Source: Jejuia pallidilutea (GTDB lineage: Bacteria > Bacteroidota > Bacteroidia > Flavobacteriales > Flavobacteriaceae). From it: a DNA stretch of 64,000 nt. The stretch is from assembly GCF_002973595.1 (NCBI RefSeq), contig NZ_PVEO01000011.1:55306-119305 (forward strand), given 5' to 3'. Below, one piece after another: positions 62,329 to 64,000 of this stretch (position 1 is its first letter; each line of letters begins with the position of its first letter). The notes beneath the pieces are model-generated. The model ran no database searches and was not told where the DNA came from. It was given only the letters and a program-made list of their open reading frames with translations. A program made the position numbers and the translations under genes.

Positions 62329-63882
62329 ATGATTGTTACTAATTATTTGGTGATTGGCTCAGGAATTGCGGGTTTAACATTTGCCGTTAAAATTGCGGAG
62401 CATTTTCCAAATAAAAAAATTGTAATAGTTACTAAAGCTAGCGAAGATGAATCTAACACCAAGTATGCTCAAGGTGGTGTTGCTGTTGTTTTAAATAAAG
62501 AAGAAGACTCCTTTAAAAAGCATATTAAGGATACACTAATTGCTGGCGACGGACTTTGTAAAGAAGATGTCGTTAAAATGGTGGTTAAAGAGGGGCCAAA
62601 ACGGCTAGAAGAATTATTGTTATGGGGTGCCAATTTTGATACCAACCCCAATGGCGATTTTAACTTAGGAAAAGAAGGTGGGCATTCTGAATATCGTGTA
62701 GTACATCATAAAGACATTACTGGTTTTGAGATAGAACGCGCGTTATTACGGCGTGTACATCAATTATCTAATATTGAAATATTACCATACCACTTCGCTA
62801 TAGATTTAATTACCAATCATCATGTTAAGGACGATAATGCAGCTCCAGAAACCTGCTACGGCGCTTATGTGCTAAACCAAAAAACGGGACACATTTTTAC
62901 TGTAAAATCAGATAGTACATTGCTGGCCACGGGAGGTATTGGTTGTGTTTATGGGCATACAACTAACCCAATTATTGCCACTGGAGATGGTATAGCTATG
63001 GCATATAGAGCAAAAGCCAGAATTAAGGATATGGAGTTTGTACAATTCCACCCAACGGCATTGTACGATACACAAGAAGGATCTTCGTTTTTAATTTCTG
63101 AAGCAGTTAGAGGCTTTGGTGCTTATTTGCGTAATAAAAAGGGTCATCGCTTTATGCCTGATTATGATACCCGTGCAGAATTAGCCTCTAGAGATATTGT
63201 ATCGCAAAGTATAGATAGTGAACTAAAAAAATCGGGAGATGCTCATGTGTATTTAGATTGTACACATTTGGATGCCGATGCTTTTATCAAGCACTTTCCA
63301 AATATTTATAATGAATGTTTAAAAAGGCATATCGACATAAAAACCGATTGGATTCCCGTAGTGCCTGCTTCCCATTATTTATGTGGTGGTATTAAAGTGA
63401 ATAAAAAAGGCAAAACAACTATTAATAATTTATTTGCTTGTGGCGAATGTTCCAGAACGGGCTTACATGGCGCAAATAGACTTGCATCTAATTCACTTTT
63501 AGAAGCTTTAGTTTACGCACATAATATTTATAAATACCATACAAAACAAAATGCTACACCTGTAGATTTTGAAATTCCTAGCTGGAATGATGAGGGCACA
63601 AATATTCCAGAAGAGCATGTGCTAATTCAACATAACCTAAAAGAATTACAAGCCTTAATGCGCGATTATGTTGGTATAGTGCGCAACAATACAAGGTTAA
63701 AACGCGCCATAAAACGTTTGGATGTAATTTATAATGAGGTTGAAGATTTGTATCGCGAATCTAAGCTTACAACATCGCTTTGCGAATTAAGAAATATGGT
63801 TAACGTAGCGCACTTAATAATTCAACAATCTCTAGAAAGAAAAGAAAATAGAGGCGGCTATTTTAATAGTGATATTATTTAA
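62329..63882 (+). CDS. nadB: L-aspartate oxidase
   Basis: NadB oxidises aspartate to iminoaspartate for NadA. The 517-residue flavoprotein has the FAD-binding start YLVIGSGIAGLTFAVKIA, the active-site motif TKYAQGGVAVV, HPTALYD, SEAVRGFGAYLRN and HYLCGGIKVN, with a C-terminal helical domain ending in NRGGYFNSDII, complete. It follows nadA by 3 bp. The third gene of the pathway, nadC, is not seen before the window ends. Confidence 0.97.
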   Translation: MIVTNYLVIGSGIAGLTFAVKIAEHFPNKKIVIVTKASEDESNTKYAQGGVAVVLNKEEDSFKKHIKDTLIAGDGLCKEDVVKMVVKEGPKRLEELLLWGANFDTNPNGDFNLGKEGGHSEYRVVHHKDITGFEIERALLRRVHQLSNIEILPYHFAIDLITNHHVKDDNAAPETCYGAYVLNQKTGHIFTVKSDSTLLATGGIGCVYGHTTNPIIATGDGIAMAYRAKARIKDMEFVQFHPTALYDTQEGSSFLISEAVRGFGAYLRNKKGHRFMPDYDTRAELASRDIVSQSIDSELKKSGDAHVYLDCTHLDADAFIKHFPNIYNECLKRHIDIKTDWIPVVPASHYLCGGIKVNKKGKTTINNLFACGECSRTGLHGANRLASNSLLEALVYAHNIYKYHTKQNATPVDFEIPSWNDEGTNIPEEHVLIQHNLKELQALMRDYVGIVRNNTRLKRAIKRLDVIYNEVEDLYRESKLTTSLCELRNMVNVAHLIIQQSLERKENRGGYFNSDII

Positions 63883-63906
63883 GTAACTATTAAATAAAAG
63901 ATGATA

Positions 63907-64000
63907 TGAGTCGTCCTAAAATAGGTTGACAGGTTATAAGATAATTAATTAAGCCGGAGAATCTAGCTTCTCTGGTTTTTTATTGTGTATAAAGTTAGGT
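63907..64000. mobile_element. Possible end of an IS3-type element (window edge)
   Basis: TGAGTCGTCCTAAAATAGG followed by TTGACAGG at 63907-63933 looks like the terminal inverted repeat of IS3-family elements found in Flavobacteriaceae, and the hairpin after it is also typical of such ends. This is from memory of similar sequences, not a search. No transposase reading frame lies inside the window. Confidence 0.35.
63951..63982 (+). terminator. Hairpin after nadB
   Basis: AAGCCGGAGAA and TTCTCTGGTTT pair with two G-U contacts around an 8-nt loop, followed by a T run. It could end nadAB transcription, or be part of the suspected IS end. Confidence 0.6.

Overview
The window is AT-rich chromosomal DNA from a member of the Bacteroidetes, almost certainly a gliding-type Flavobacteriaceae. 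The evidence is the SprA translocon protein, a RemB-like gliding protein, a PorP/SprF protein, Bacteroidetes-type promoters (TTTG ... TAnnTTTG), LytTR regulators paired with TPR kinases, and the near absence of Shine-Dalgarno sequences. The genus cannot be read from the sequence. I saw no rRNA, tRNA, CRISPR array, prophage or complete insertion sequence. Most of the window is densely packed housekeeping and envelope genes, with short repeats in the gaps.

Region by region. 1-8.3 kb: the 3' part of sprA, then gcvH, a vanZ-like gene, two tonB-like genes and remB. 8.5-14.3 kb: respiratory oxidase genes (heme O synthase, two subunit III proteins, subunit IV), then a copper-assembly operon (a SCO-like protein without its cysteines, a true SCO protein, DUF420), an 87-bp tandem repeat array and a small CxxC membrane protein. 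14.4-20.9 kb: a MacAB-TolC-like exporter operon followed by tsaB. 21-23.6 kb (minus strand): MscS channel, DUF1304, dodecin, Nfu. 23.7-29.7 kb: PorP/SprF, a von Willebrand A protein divergent from a TPR kinase/LytTR regulator pair, and a gamma-carbonic anhydrase. 29.8-34.8 kb: small metabolic and stress-type genes (cupin, D-2-hydroxyacid dehydrogenase, LuxR, VOC, DUF4199, DUF1801, TauE, TM2). 35-39.6 kb (minus): aspartate kinase, an OlsF-like double acyltransferase, a surface protein and a GNAT enzyme. 39.8-45.6 kb: fructose-bisphosphatase, a lipoprotein, a TPR gene pair and a second TPR kinase/LytTR pair. 45.6-56.3 kb: a nitrogen-assimilation island (gltBD divergent from porin, amt, glnK, amt). 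56.5-63.9 kb: PEP carboxylase, a 602-residue uncharacterised protein, nadA and nadB. The last ~95 bp may be the end of an IS3-type element.

How the genes work together. The nitrogen island combines ammonium uptake across the outer membrane (porin) and inner membrane (two Amt proteins with a PII sensor) with assimilation into glutamate (GltBD). PEP carboxylase next door can refill the carbon skeletons. NadA and NadB use aspartate, and aspartate kinase draws on the same pool. The oxidase subunits and SCO/DUF420 genes serve cytochrome oxidase assembly.

The observations I rate highest are: the uncharacterised 602-residue protein with an FMN-barrel-like signature and a C-terminal cysteine cluster next to nadAB; three 21-bp-spaced direct repeats between the vWA gene and a LytS/LytTR system; paired TACCCC/GGGGTA palindromes in the gltB-porin gap; a 28-bp perfect palindrome in front of nadA; the 87-bp tandem array, whose ancestor-like relative lies near 5.1 kb; and a cysteine-containing module shared by three consecutive genes (tonB, tonB, remB).
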